Below, piece by piece: positions 8,887-16,717 of a stretch of DNA of 52,648 bases. The stretch covers positions 1-52,648 of the forward strand of contig CAJMHR010000012.1 in NCBI GenBank assembly GCA_905213265.1. Direction: 5' to 3'. The DNA comes from an uncultured Collinsella sp. (GTDB taxonomy: Bacteria; Actinomycetota; Coriobacteriia; Coriobacteriales; Coriobacteriaceae). The position numbers were made by a program, and so were the translations under genes. The first letter of the stretch is position 1, and the number at the start of each line of letters is the position of its first letter. The notes below the pieces were generated by a model. The model was given only the letters and a program-made list of their open reading frames with translations, did not search any database and was not told where the DNA came from.

Positions 8887-8921
8887 GGGGGTCAGGTTAC
8901 TTTGCACCACCCCAATGCACC
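8887..8921 (+). repeat. REP-like fragment, left copy
   Basis: GTCAGGTTACTTTGCACCA (8891-8909) preceded by a G run and followed by CCCCAATGCACCA. A near-identical sequence occurs in inverted orientation at 10105-10126 on the other side of the Mbeg1-like gene. Confidence 0.5.
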
Positions 8922-8939
8922 ATAGTTGATGGGAGGGCC

Positions 8940-10100
8940 ATGTCGGATTCGCCTAATTTTTTAACCTATGCCCAGACGGCGTTTGATCCGTTTGAGGAAC
9001 GGCCGTTCTGCGCGGTGGATAGCCTGGTCTTTGCGTGGTTGTCCTATTTGCGTTTGCCGGGTGATATGGCGGAGCTGATGAACTGGCAGGGCCTAGACGT
9101 ACGCGAGCTGCTGCGCGCCGAGTGCTACCAAGACATGATTGGCGACCTGTGGGATCCGGAGGGGAGCCGTGCCCTGTTGGAGGCTGCGGCAGCAAGCCCT
9201 CGCTACCGTGGCGTTCGTGTTTGCGGCTATCGTAGCGTGAGTGATGCCGAGACAACAGAGCAGTTTGCAGCCATGGCGTTCCGGTTTCCGGCGGGGTTTA
9301 GTTATCTTTCCTTCCGGGGGACCGACAGCACGATTGTGGGCTGGAAAGAGGACTTTAACATGGCGTTCCGGTGTCCTGTGCCGGCCCAGGAATCCGCGGC
9401 GCGTTATGTGGACGAGGCGGCGGATGCGATCGACGGGCCGCTTTTGTGCGGAGGTCATTCCAAGGGTGGAAACCTTGCGGTGTACGGTGCGGCGATGTGC
9501 TCCGATGTCGCTCGTGAGCGAATTGAACGGGCATATTCCCATGATGGTCCGGGCTTCGTCGAGGAGTTTCTGAACGGCGACGCTTTTGCCGATCTTTCCG
9601 GTCGAATCGACAAGACGCTACCTCGGTCGTCGATCTTTGGCATGATGTTCGAGACACAAGAGGACTATGCCATCGTTGAGAGCACCGAGTTCAGCCTGCT
9701 GCAGCACAATCCCTTTAGCTGGGTGGTTGATGGTCGCGACTTCGTGTACTGTGAGCGCCTGTCCGCCGGTGCTCGATATGTTGATGGCTCCATTCGCGAG
9801 ATGCTGCTTGCAGTGTCGCCTGGCGAGCGCGAGCGTTTTGTAGATGCGTTGTTCTCCGTGTTTGAGGCAACGGGTGCTGAGCGGTTTGCGGATATCGCTG
9901 GGAATCTGCGCGAGAGCCTGCCCGTGATGCTCCAGGCTGCGCAAGGCTTTGACAAGGATACGCGACGCTTTGTCTCGCAGACCATCGCGGCAATCCTAAA
10001 ATGTGCGCTTCTGCCCAAACGTCCCCAGATCGACATGCCCGCTGCCGGCAAGAGCTTGGCAGAACAGCTCGAGGCTTGGCAGTCCGAGCTCCTGCGCTAG
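8940..10100 (+). CDS. Mbeg1-like alpha/beta hydrolase (DUF2974)
   Basis: 386 residues from the ATG at 8940, preceded by GGGAGGG; the longer frame from 8736 overlaps ldh and is rejected. The protein has the DUF2974/Mbeg1-like layout: N-terminal AVDSLVFAWLSYL, then GYRSVSDAETTEQFAAMAFRFPAGFSYLSFRGTD, and the nucleophile elbow GHSKGGNLAVYGA with the candidate catalytic Ser. This places it in the lipase-like alpha/beta hydrolases; substrates of this family are not established. No signal peptide is seen, so it is probably cytoplasmic. The gene stands alone between two REP-like fragments in inverted orientation. Confidence 0.85.
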   Translation: MSDSPNFLTYAQTAFDPFEERPFCAVDSLVFAWLSYLRLPGDMAELMNWQGLDVRELLRAECYQDMIGDLWDPEGSRALLEAAAASPRYRGVRVCGYRSVSDAETTEQFAAMAFRFPAGFSYLSFRGTDSTIVGWKEDFNMAFRCPVPAQESAARYVDEAADAIDGPLLCGGHSKGGNLAVYGAAMCSDVARERIERAYSHDGPGFVEEFLNGDAFADLSGRIDKTLPRSSIFGMMFETQEDYAIVESTEFSLLQHNPFSWVVDGRDFVYCERLSAGARYVDGSIREMLLAVSPGERERFVDALFSVFEATGAERFADIAGNLRESLPVMLQAAQGFDKDTRRFVSQTIAAILKCALLPKRPQIDMPAAGKSLAEQLEAWQSELLR

Positions 10101-10102
10101 CC

Positions 10103-10137
10103 ATTGGTGCAAAGCAACCTGTCCCCGATGCACCAAT
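10103..10137 (-). repeat. REP-like fragment, right inverted copy
   Basis: ATTGGTGC (10103-10110) and GCACCAAT (10130-10137) are perfect arms; read on the minus strand, 10126-10105 is GGGACAGGTTGCTTTGCACC, nearly the same as the copy at 8887-8909. Confidence 0.5.
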
Positions 10138-10211
10138 CTTCGATACGCTTGGGGCAGGCTCGACCGCTATACTGGTTCGTGCTCAATTCGATCTAGAACG
10201 GAATGCCGTAT

Positions 10212-11216
10212 ATGAAAATCAATCACGCAATCCTGCATATCCTGGACTTTGACTCGGCCGTCAACGTTATGAGCCAGCGCGAGCTCGATATCGAAAGCCG
10301 TACCGTGCGCAATTTTGTAACCACGCATCTGCGCCGCGCACGCACCTCGGCCGACAATAAACGCGCCACGTTTGCCGAGAACTCCGCATTCGGCGGCGAG
10401 CTCAAGGGCTATTTCTTTGGCGAGCGCGAGTTCGTGGACCTGTCGCAGCAGATTGCGGAGTTTATCTCCTCCGAGCTCACCAAAGCCGAGAAAGCCGAGT
10501 CTACCGATGTGCTCGTGGCTGATTTTGACGACGATGAGGATGCCCGCTGGTTTGCCGTGATGCTGCTGGGCTCCAAGCAGGCTTTTATGCACGAGGTGGG
10601 CCGCGAGGAGGGGGAGGTGCGCAACGACATCGCGCGCCACTACGCTATTCTGCCAAACCCCTCGCAAAAGGTTCCAAGCTATGCCATCGTGCGTGCGAGC
10701 ACCATGGAGATCGGCTACGTGGACAAGAAGCGCAAGATTGCCGGCGAGGACCGTATGCTTATCCCCGATGGCCTGCTGCAGTGCGACACGGGCGTATCGG
10801 GCAAGGAGGTCATCGACACCGTGACGCGTGTGGTCGAGGAAGTCGCCGAGGAGCACGGTGCCAATACGGCCGTGGCGCTCGCCAAGGTTAAGGCTGCCGT
10901 TGCCGAGAAAGTCGAGGATGACGAGGAGCTGCCGCCTTGGGATATTGTCGACGAAGTCTTTGAGGACGAGCCGGTCATCAAGGAGAGCGTGCGTGCGGCA
11001 CTGACTGAGGAGAAGGTGCCTGAGCGTGTGCCCGTGGAGCGCAAGCAGATCGAACGCGCGGCGGTGCGCAACCACAAAATCCGTACCGACACGGGCATCG
11101 AGATCAGCTTCCCGGCCGAGATGGGTTCGAACTCTGAGTACATCGAGTTTGTCAACGAGCCCAACGGCCTCATCTCCATCGAGCTCAAGAATATCGGCAG
11201 CATCGAGAATCGATAA
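10212..11216 (+). CDS. Nucleoid-associated protein, NdpA/YejK family
   Basis: About 334 residues; the ATG at 10212 is favoured because AACGGA lies about eight bases upstream, with an alternative ATG at 10203. The pattern INHAILHILDF at the N-terminus, the DVLVADFDDDEDARWFAVMLLG strand-helix region and the C-terminal ELKNIGSIENR match the NA37/YejK family of proteins found on the nucleoid. The family is also found near phage-defence and mobile loci elsewhere, but the neighbours here are housekeeping genes. A TATACT -10 like box lies at about 10168. A strong terminator follows. Confidence 0.85.
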   Translation: MKINHAILHILDFDSAVNVMSQRELDIESRTVRNFVTTHLRRARTSADNKRATFAENSAFGGELKGYFFGEREFVDLSQQIAEFISSELTKAEKAESTDVLVADFDDDEDARWFAVMLLGSKQAFMHEVGREEGEVRNDIARHYAILPNPSQKVPSYAIVRASTMEIGYVDKKRKIAGEDRMLIPDGLLQCDTGVSGKEVIDTVTRVVEEVAEEHGANTAVALAKVKAAVAEKVEDDEELPPWDIVDEVFEDEPVIKESVRAALTEEKVPERVPVERKQIERAAVRNHKIRTDTGIEISFPAEMGSNSEYIEFVNEPNGLISIELKNIGSIENR

Positions 11217-11244
11217 GTTGCGTTACGTCTACAGCGAGAAAGCA

Positions 11245-11275
11245 AAGGCCGAAGCTCCTTGGGGCTTCGGCCTTC
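11245..11275 (+). terminator. Terminator after ndpA-like gene
   Basis: AAGGCCGAAGC (11245-11255) pairs perfectly with GCTTCGGCCTT (11263-11273), with a T-rich tail. Confidence 0.8.
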
Positions 11276-11317
11276 TTGTTTGGGGATGAATTGCCCCGCA
11301 GGTTGAGCATAAGTCAG

Positions 11318-11344
11318 CGAAAACGCGGTTTGTCAAAACCGCGT
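11318..11344 (-). terminator. Terminator of the lys/dap operon
   Basis: ACGCGGTTT (11323-11331) and AAACCGCGT (11336-11344) form a perfect 9-bp stem just past the dapH stop; on the minus strand it is followed by TTTTC. Confidence 0.65.
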
Positions 11345-11349
11345 AACTA

Positions 11350-12069
11350 TTAAAGTTGACGTAAGCCCTCTTCCAGGCCGGTCTTGCTGTCGGTCTTCTC
11401 GTCGCGCATCTTGATGACGCGGGCGGGGACACCGGCCACGACGGCGCCGGCGGGGGCGTCCTCGACGCACACGGCACCGGCAGCCACGACGGCGCCCTTG
11501 CCCACGCGCACGCCCTCCAAGACCACGGCGTTGGCGCCGATCATGACATCGTCTTCGATGATGACGGGCGTGGCGCTGGCGGGCTCCACAACGCCTGCCA
11601 GCACGGTGCCGGCGCCGATATGGCAGTTCTTGCCCACGGTGGCGCGGCCGCCCAGCACGGCGCCCATATCGATCATGGAACCCTCACCGATGACGGAGCC
11701 GATGTTGATGATGGCGCCCATCATGATGACGGCGCGATCGCCGATCTCGACGCGGTCGCGGATGATCGCGCCCGGCTCGATGCGGGCGTTGATGCCCTTA
11801 AGGTCGAGCATGGGCACGGCGGAGTTGCGACAGTCGTTCTCCACATCGTAGTAATCGATGGAATCGGCGTTGGCGTCCAGGATGGCTTTAAGCTCATCCC
11901 AGTCGCCAAAGACGGTCTTGCCACGACGACCGCCGTAGACGTGCGCATTGCCCCACTGGACCTTCATGCCCGGCTTCTCGCGCACGTACAGCTTGACGGG
12001 CGTCTTTTTTGGCGCGGTGGCGATGTAGTTGATAATCTCCTGTGCATCCATCTCGGCTGCGTTGCTCAT
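11350..12069 (-). CDS. dapH: Tetrahydrodipicolinate N-acetyltransferase
   Basis: 239 residues; ATG at 12069 with AAGGAG upstream. It acetylates 2,3,4,5-tetrahydrodipicolinate with acetyl-CoA, the committed step of the acetylase branch of DAP/lysine synthesis. The N-terminal region (MDAQEIINYIATAPKKTPVKLYV) and the long left-handed beta-helix of hexapeptide repeats from about residue 85 (ARIEPGAIIRDRVEIGDRAVIMMGAIINIGS..) match DapH rather than succinyl DapD. It is the last gene of the riboswitch-controlled operon lysA-dapA-dapB-dapH. The acetyl route needs an aminotransferase and a deacetylase; candidates are present at 6497 and 15530. Confidence 0.93.
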   Translation of the reverse strand: MSNAAEMDAQEIINYIATAPKKTPVKLYVREKPGMKVQWGNAHVYGGRRGKTVFGDWDELKAILDANADSIDYYDVENDCRNSAVPMLDLKGINARIEPGAIIRDRVEIGDRAVIMMGAIINIGSVIGEGSMIDMGAVLGGRATVGKNCHIGAGTVLAGVVEPASATPVIIEDDVMIGANAVVLEGVRVGKGAVVAAGAVCVEDAPAGAVVAGVPARVIKMRDEKTDSKTGLEEGLRQL

Positions 12070-12108
12070 TTGCTGTCTCTCCTTTGGGTGGATCCGGTTG
12101 ATACCTGG

Positions 12109-12849
12109 TTAGGCAAACATGATCTGGTCGAACGTATAGAAGCCGGGTTCGCGGGTGACGAGCTTCTGCGCGGCTGCTAAGGCGCCGTTGACAAAGATCT
12201 GACGGCTTGCGGCGCGGTGGGTGAGCGTGACCTCCTCGTCCTGGCCAAAGAAACTCACCTCGTGCACGCCGGCTACGGTGCCGCCGCGCAGCGAGTGCAT
12301 GCCGATCTCCTTGGGGTCGCGCGCTCCGCACATGCCCTCGCGTCCGTAGACGGGGTGGTAGCCTGCCTCGGGCTCGGCCTCGACTACGGCGTCGAGCAGC
12401 AGCTTTGCGGTGCCGCTGGGGGCGTCGACCTTTTGGTTGTGGTGAGTTTCGACAATCTCGCAGTCAAAGCCGGGCAGCTCACGCGTGGCCTGGGCCACTA
12501 GATGACGCAGGGCTGCGATGCCGATGGAGTAATTGCCGGAGTGCATGACGCGGGCGTTCTGACCCAGCTCGCGCAGGCAGTCCATCTGCTCGGGTGTGTA
12601 GCCCGTGGTGCCGGAAACGAGTGCGGCGCCCGTGCGCTCGACATAGGCGACGACGGCATCGAAGGTCACGACGTTCGAGAAGTCGATAATCACATCGGCA
12701 GCCGGTGCGTTCTCGAGCTCGCTCAAATCGAAGCCAATCTGGGCCACGATATCAAAAACGGGCTGCCCGGCGGCATCGACAATGCTTTCGGCGGTGGTGC
12801 GGATGAGCGAGCCCATGCGGCCCGTTCCCATAATGACGGTCTTAATCAA
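12109..12849 (-). CDS. dapB: 4-hydroxy-tetrahydrodipicolinate reductase
   Basis: 246 residues. The start is TTG at 12849, inside the last codons of dapA: the eight bases TTGATTAA carry both the dapB start and the dapA stop, so translation is probably coupled. It reduces the DapA product with NAD(P)H. Visible motifs are the N-terminal GTGRMG nucleotide-binding loop, the DFSNVVTFDAVVAY strand, SGTTGY, and the active-site signature ETHHNQKVDAPSGTA. Second enzyme of the operon; dapH follows after 39 bases. Confidence 0.93.
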   Translation of the reverse strand: MIKTVIMGTGRMGSLIRTTAESIVDAAGQPVFDIVAQIGFDLSELENAPAADVIIDFSNVVTFDAVVAYVERTGAALVSGTTGYTPEQMDCLRELGQNARVMHSGNYSIGIAALRHLVAQATRELPGFDCEIVETHHNQKVDAPSGTAKLLLDAVVEAEPEAGYHPVYGREGMCGARDPKEIGMHSLRGGTVAGVHEVSFFGQDEEVTLTHRAASRQIFVNGALAAAQKLVTREPGFYTFDQIMFA

Positions 12850-13732
12850 GCAGACCAGCTCCCTTCAGAGCATCGGTAAGTGCGGATCGCGTGTCGTCTG
12901 CCATGGGGCACAGCGGCATACGGTAGTTTGCCTCGATCATGCCCATCTGGGCGAGCGCTTCCTTAACGGGGATGGGGTTGACCTCGCTAAAGAGGGCGTT
13001 GATGAGCGGCTGGCCGGCAATCTGGATATCGCGGGCGCGCGCTACGTCGCCGTCCAGATAAGCGCGGCACATGTCGTGTACGAGCTGCGGCTGCACGTCT
13101 GCCCACACGCTGATGGTGCCCGAGGCGCCCAGGCTCATGAGCGGCACGGTAAGCGCGTCCTCGCCCGAGTACATGCGGAAGTCGTCTGACAGCAGGTGGG
13201 CGATCTTGGCCGCGTAGGCGACGTTGCCCGAGGCCTCCTTAATACCCATGATGTTGGGGTGCGCGGCCAGGCGCTCTACGTTGCGCTCGCTGATACCGCA
13301 GCCGCAGCGGCCGGGGATGTTGTACAGGATGCAGGGGATGTCCACGGCATCGGCGACGGTTTTAAAGTGCTGATAGATACCCTCTTCGTTGGACTTGTTG
13401 TAGTAGGGGGTGATGAGCAGCAGACCGTCGGCGCCCAGGCCCTGATAGGTGAGCGACTTGGTGAGCATGGTCTGCGTGGAGTTGGAGCCCGAGCCGGCGA
13501 TGACGGGGACGCGTCCTGCAACATGCTTGACCACGGCGGCGACGACGGAGTTGTCCTCGTCGTCGGTCATCGTGGCACTCTCACCGGTGGTGCCCAGGGT
13601 GAGGATGGCGTCGGTGCCATTTTGCAAGTGGAAATCGATAAGGCGCTCGAGCGCGTCAAAGTCGACGCTGCCGTCCTTTTTAAACGGCGTGACAAGGGCG
13701 ACGATTGAGCCCTCGAGGTTGCGGATATCCAT
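12842..13732 (-). CDS. dapA: DapA from internal start
   Basis: Alternative product of the same frame: ATG at 13732 (codon 474 of the fused ORF) begins exactly where free-standing DapA proteins begin (MDIRNLEGSIVALVTPF) and has GAAGGAG at 13739-13745 with a 6-base spacer. From this start it is 296 residues, the usual family length, with Thr48/Thr49, Tyr137 and Lys165 as catalytic residues. Whether the cell makes this, the fusion, or both cannot be decided from sequence. Confidence 0.55.
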   Translation of the reverse strand: MDIRNLEGSIVALVTPFKKDGSVDFDALERLIDFHLQNGTDAILTLGTTGESATMTDDEDNSVVAAVVKHVAGRVPVIAGSGSNSTQTMLTKSLTYQGLGADGLLLITPYYNKSNEEGIYQHFKTVADAVDIPCILYNIPGRCGCGISERNVERLAAHPNIMGIKEASGNVAYAAKIAHLLSDDFRMYSGEDALTVPLMSLGASGTISVWADVQPQLVHDMCRAYLDGDVARARDIQIAGQPLINALFSEVNPIPVKEALAQMGMIEANYRMPLCPMADDTRSALTDALKGAGLLD

Positions 13733-15151
13733 GTTCTTCTCCTTCGCCTCCGCGATCTGGATGCGTTTGTTCCATTGAGCTGCGACTGCCAGACGCTCGT
13801 CTTGGGCGCGACGGCGGGCACTTTCGGCGCGCGACTTGGCCAGCAGCTCGCGGCCGCACGGCAGCACGTCGAGCGTGGCAAAGTAATCGCCCGGGCGCTC
13901 GGCGCGGCGGATGAGGTCGGCCGCGCCATCGGGGCGCAGCAGGACCTCGGCCGAGCGCAGCCGTCCGTTGTAGTTGTAGCCCATGGAGTAGCCATGCGCA
14001 CCGGTATCGTGGATTACAAGCAGGTCACCCATGTCGATATGCGGCAGCTTGCGATCGATAGCGAACTTGTCGTTGTTCTCGCATAGGTTGCCCGTGATGT
14101 CATAGGTGTTCGTGACGGGCGCTGTGGCCTTGTCGGCGCCGCCCGGCTGACCCATCACCGTAATGTGGTGGTAGGCGCCATACATGGCAGGGCGAATCAA
14201 ATCGACGGCGCTTGCATCGACACCGATATAGTCCTTGTAGATCTGCTTCTCGTGGATGGCCTTGGTGACCAGGCAGCCGTAGGGGCCCATCATAAAGCGG
14301 CCCATCTCGGTGCAGATGGCCACATCGCCCATGCCGGCGGGAACCAGGATCTCGTCGTATGCCGCGTGTACTCCCTCGCCGATGGCGCGAATGTCGTTGG
14401 CCTGCTGCTCGGGCAGGTAGGGGATGCCGACGCCGCCGGACAGATTGATGAAGGCGACGTGTGCGCCGGTCTCGCGCTCCAGGCGTACGGCAAGCTCAAA
14501 GAGGATGCGCGCGAGCTTGGGGTAGTAGTCGTTGGTGACGGTGTTGCTAGCAAGGAATGCGTGGATGCCAAAGTCCTCGGCGCCCTTGGCCTTGAGCATG
14601 CGGAAGGCCTCGAAGAGTTGCTCGGTGGTCATGCCATATTTGGAGTCGCCCGGGTTGTCCATGATGCCGTTGGAGAGCTGGAACAGACCGCCTGGATTAA
14701 AGCGGCAGCTGACCGTTTTGGGGATGGGCCCCGCAACGCGCTCAAAGAACTCGATGTGGCTGATGTCGTCAAAGTTGACGATGGCGCCCAGCTTGTCGGC
14801 GAACTCAAAGTCGGCAGCCGGCGTGTCGTTGGACGAGAACATGATGTCGTGTCCTGTGATACCCAGCGAGCGGGCGATCATGAGCTCGGTATAGCTCGAG
14901 CAATCGCAGCCGCAGCCGTATTCGTTGAGAATGGAGATGAGCGCCGGGTTGGGGTTGGCCTTGACGGCAAAGTATTCCTTAAAGCCCGGGTTCCATGCAA
15001 AGGCGTCGCGCACTTCTTGCATGTTGCGGCGGATGCCCGCCTCGTCGTATAGATGAAACGGCGTGGGGAACTGCTCGACGATATGCTCGAGTGTCTCCTT
15101 GTCCACAAACGGCTGCTTGGCCGCATATGCCTCGTTGGGGGTCAATGCCAT
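12842..15151 (-). CDS. lysA-dapA: Fused diaminopimelate decarboxylase / dihydrodipicolinate synthase
   Basis: One uninterrupted frame of 769 residues. Residues 1-440 are a fold-type III PLP decarboxylase of the LysA class: Lys64 (YFAVKANPNPA), FINLSGGVGIPY, CTEMGRFMMGPYG and HDTGAHGYSMGYNYNGRLRSAEVLL; it converts meso-DAP to lysine. After a charged linker (about 441-473) residues 474-769 are a complete DapA: GTTGES, YNIPGR and Schiff-base Lys (MGIKEAS). No stop separates the two. However, the linker codes for a GAAGGAG six bases before the natural DapA methionine, so DapA may also be made separately. The start at 15151 has only a weak GGGAC site, and a lysine riboswitch lies directly upstream. 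LysA shows no GDG-type surprises beyond using CTEMGR; both domains look active. Confidence 0.85.
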   Translation of the reverse strand: MALTPNEAYAAKQPFVDKETLEHIVEQFPTPFHLYDEAGIRRNMQEVRDAFAWNPGFKEYFAVKANPNPALISILNEYGCGCDCSSYTELMIARSLGITGHDIMFSSNDTPAADFEFADKLGAIVNFDDISHIEFFERVAGPIPKTVSCRFNPGGLFQLSNGIMDNPGDSKYGMTTEQLFEAFRMLKAKGAEDFGIHAFLASNTVTNDYYPKLARILFELAVRLERETGAHVAFINLSGGVGIPYLPEQQANDIRAIGEGVHAAYDEILVPAGMGDVAICTEMGRFMMGPYGCLVTKAIHEKQIYKDYIGVDASAVDLIRPAMYGAYHHITVMGQPGGADKATAPVTNTYDITGNLCENNDKFAIDRKLPHIDMGDLLVIHDTGAHGYSMGYNYNGRLRSAEVLLRPDGAADLIRRAERPGDYFATLDVLPCGRELLAKSRAESARRRAQDERLAVAAQWNKRIQIAEAKEKNMDIRNLEGSIVALVTPFKKDGSVDFDALERLIDFHLQNGTDAILTLGTTGESATMTDDEDNSVVAAVVKHVAGRVPVIAGSGSNSTQTMLTKSLTYQGLGADGLLLITPYYNKSNEEGIYQHFKTVADAVDIPCILYNIPGRCGCGISERNVERLAAHPNIMGIKEASGNVAYAAKIAHLLSDDFRMYSGEDALTVPLMSLGASGTISVWADVQPQLVHDMCRAYLDGDVARARDIQIAGQPLINALFSEVNPIPVKEALAQMGMIEANYRMPLCPMADDTRSALTDALKGAGLLD
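13739..13745 (-). promoter_or_regulatory. Internal Shine-Dalgarno site for dapA
   Basis: GAAGGAG on the minus strand, inside the lysA-dapA linker codons and six bases before the DapA methionine codon. It is at least as good as the sites of the other genes in the operon. Confidence 0.6.
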
Positions 15152-15221
15152 GTCCCGTAAACCTCGCTATCCAGACGGCGCCATCTGCGCATCGAATCCG
15201 CATAGCGTGGACCCAATGTCC

Positions 15222-15380
15222 GGATAGCGCTCCCGCATTGCTGCAGACAGTCCTGTGGGTGTTTCCCACAGGCCCACCAGGTTGTTCGTGCCCGAAAAAC
15301 CCAGTTCGGCGGGTTTCGCCTCCCCACGGGGTCAAAGCCTGCCGGCTCGCCCGCGGCTCTTCGTGCCCGCGCCTCTATCA
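15222..15380 (-). ncRNA. Lysine riboswitch (L-box)
   Basis: On the minus strand the leader of lysA contains the conserved blocks of the lysine aptamer in order: GATAGAGGCGC (from 15379), GAAGAGCCGCGG, GGCGAAACCCGCCGAACTGGG, a long apical stem CCTGTGGG/CCCACAGG, GGACTGTC (about 15254-15247) and GAGCGCTATC ending near 15223. The first GATAG and final CTATC pair as stem P1. The downstream sequence at about 15162-15172 (GTCTGGATAGC on the minus strand) is complementary to GCTATCCGGAC at the 3' side of P1, so P1 and this alternative helix are mutually exclusive. There is no U tract between aptamer and lysA, and the alternative partner abuts the lysA ribosome site, which points to translational control. 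It should repress the lys/dap operon when lysine is abundant. Confidence 0.9.
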
Positions 15381-15390
15381 AGTGGTAAAG

Positions 15391-15419
15391 ACCCTATCAC
15401 GTTGCACTTTACCAAACAA
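15391..15419 (-). promoter_or_regulatory. Promoter of the lys/dap operon
   Basis: On the minus strand TTGTTT (15419-15414), a 17-base spacer and TAGGGT (15396-15391) form a plausible sigma-70 type promoter whose start would fall a few bases before the first riboswitch base. Confidence 0.5.
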
Positions 15420-15529
15420 GAGTATTCGTATATAACGTTTAAAAAATGCAGGGATATGCTGGAAACATGTGCGCCACAATCCTGTATCACAATAAGTTGC
15501 AACAGATGTGCCTCACGAAGGGATCCTCT

Positions 15530-16717
15530 ATGACCGAGCTCCAAGAACTCCGTCGCTATCGCCGCGATCTCCATCGCATTCCGGAGCTCGATTTCGATCT
15601 TCCGCAAACCATTGCCTATATCGAGGGCGTGCTGGCATCGCTCGCTTGCGAGGTGACCCATCCGTGCCCCAGCTGCGTCTGTGCTTTCTTCGACGCCGGC
15701 GTTGATGCCGCGCATGCCACGGCGATTCGCGCCGATATGGATGCGCTGCCCATCGCGGAGGCGACGGGAGCGGCCTTTGCCTCGACCCATCCCGGCAAGA
15801 TGCACGCTTGCGGACATGACGGACACATGGCCATGGCACTTGCCGCCGCGACGTATGTCGACCGTACGATTCGCGAGCAGCCGGGCGCCATTAGGCGCAA
15901 TGTGCTCTTTGTGTTCCAGCCGGCCGAGGAAACGACCGGTGGTGCCAAGACGGTATGCGAGAGCGGCGTGTTCGAGCGCTACGGGGCGGATCTCATCTTC
16001 GGCTTCCACGTGTGGCCCGATCTGCCCGCCGGCACGTTGGCGAGCTGCCCCGGTCCGTTGCTGGCGCGTTCGAGTGAGACGCACATTCATATTCACGGGA
16101 CGAGCATCCATATCGCTAAGACCTATGGCGTTCCGGTCGAGGAGTCGCACGATGCGGCGCTGGCGGCTGCCAAGTTCTTGGTTGCCGAGCGCGAACTGAT
16201 GGACGAGCTGGGCACCGACGAGCCCTGTATCGGTAAGTTTGGTCTGCTGCAGGCCGGTACGGTTTGCAACGCGGTGGCGGGGGAGGCCCATGTGGCCGGA
16301 AGCCTGCGTGTGTTTACGGACGACATGTTCGACCGTGCGCGCGAGGGCGTACGCCGTGTGCTCGACGAGGCGTGCACCGCAACGGGCTGCACGTATGATC
16401 TCGACTTTGCCGAGGGCTATCCACCGGTCGATAACGACCCCGAGCTGTTTGCCAGCGTCGCGCCTGCCTTGTCCGAACTGCAACTTGTGGACGAGCCGCT
16501 GCTAATCGCCGAGGATTTCGCCTTCTATCAGCGCTATCTGCCGGGCGTGTTCTTCTTGCTGGGCACGGGCGTGCCGGAGGGTCAAGAAAACCCGAGTGAT
16601 CCGGATGGCTGTCCCGCCTATGCCACGAGCGCTCTGCATACCGATACCATGCTCTTTGACGAGGAAATTCTGCTCAAAGGCCTCGATGTCTACAAACGAT
16701 TGCTTAACTTGGAGTGA
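15530..16717 (+). CDS. M20D amidohydrolase, possible N-acetyl-DAP deacetylase
   Basis: 395 residues from the ATG at 15530 (AAGG upstream); the longer frame from 15446 has no site. It is an M20D metallo-amidohydrolase: LHRIPELDFDLPQT, RADMDALPI, the metal motif HACGHDGHMAM, QPAEETTGGAKT, and FGFHVWPDLPAGTLA. Members hydrolyse N-acyl amino acids, N-acetyl-DAP, hippurate or IAA conjugates. Because it is transcribed divergently from the dapH-containing lysine operon, the deacetylation of N-acetyl-LL-DAP is the most economical role, though this is inference. Metal ligands Cys and His of the family are present. It overlaps the next small gene by one base. Confidence 0.85.
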   Translation: MTELQELRRYRRDLHRIPELDFDLPQTIAYIEGVLASLACEVTHPCPSCVCAFFDAGVDAAHATAIRADMDALPIAEATGAAFASTHPGKMHACGHDGHMAMALAAATYVDRTIREQPGAIRRNVLFVFQPAEETTGGAKTVCESGVFERYGADLIFGFHVWPDLPAGTLASCPGPLLARSSETHIHIHGTSIHIAKTYGVPVEESHDAALAAAKFLVAERELMDELGTDEPCIGKFGLLQAGTVCNAVAGEAHVAGSLRVFTDDMFDRAREGVRRVLDEACTATGCTYDLDFAEGYPPVDNDPELFASVAPALSELQLVDEPLLIAEDFAFYQRYLPGVFFLLGTGVPEGQENPSDPDGCPAYATSALHTDTMLFDEEILLKGLDVYKRLLNLE

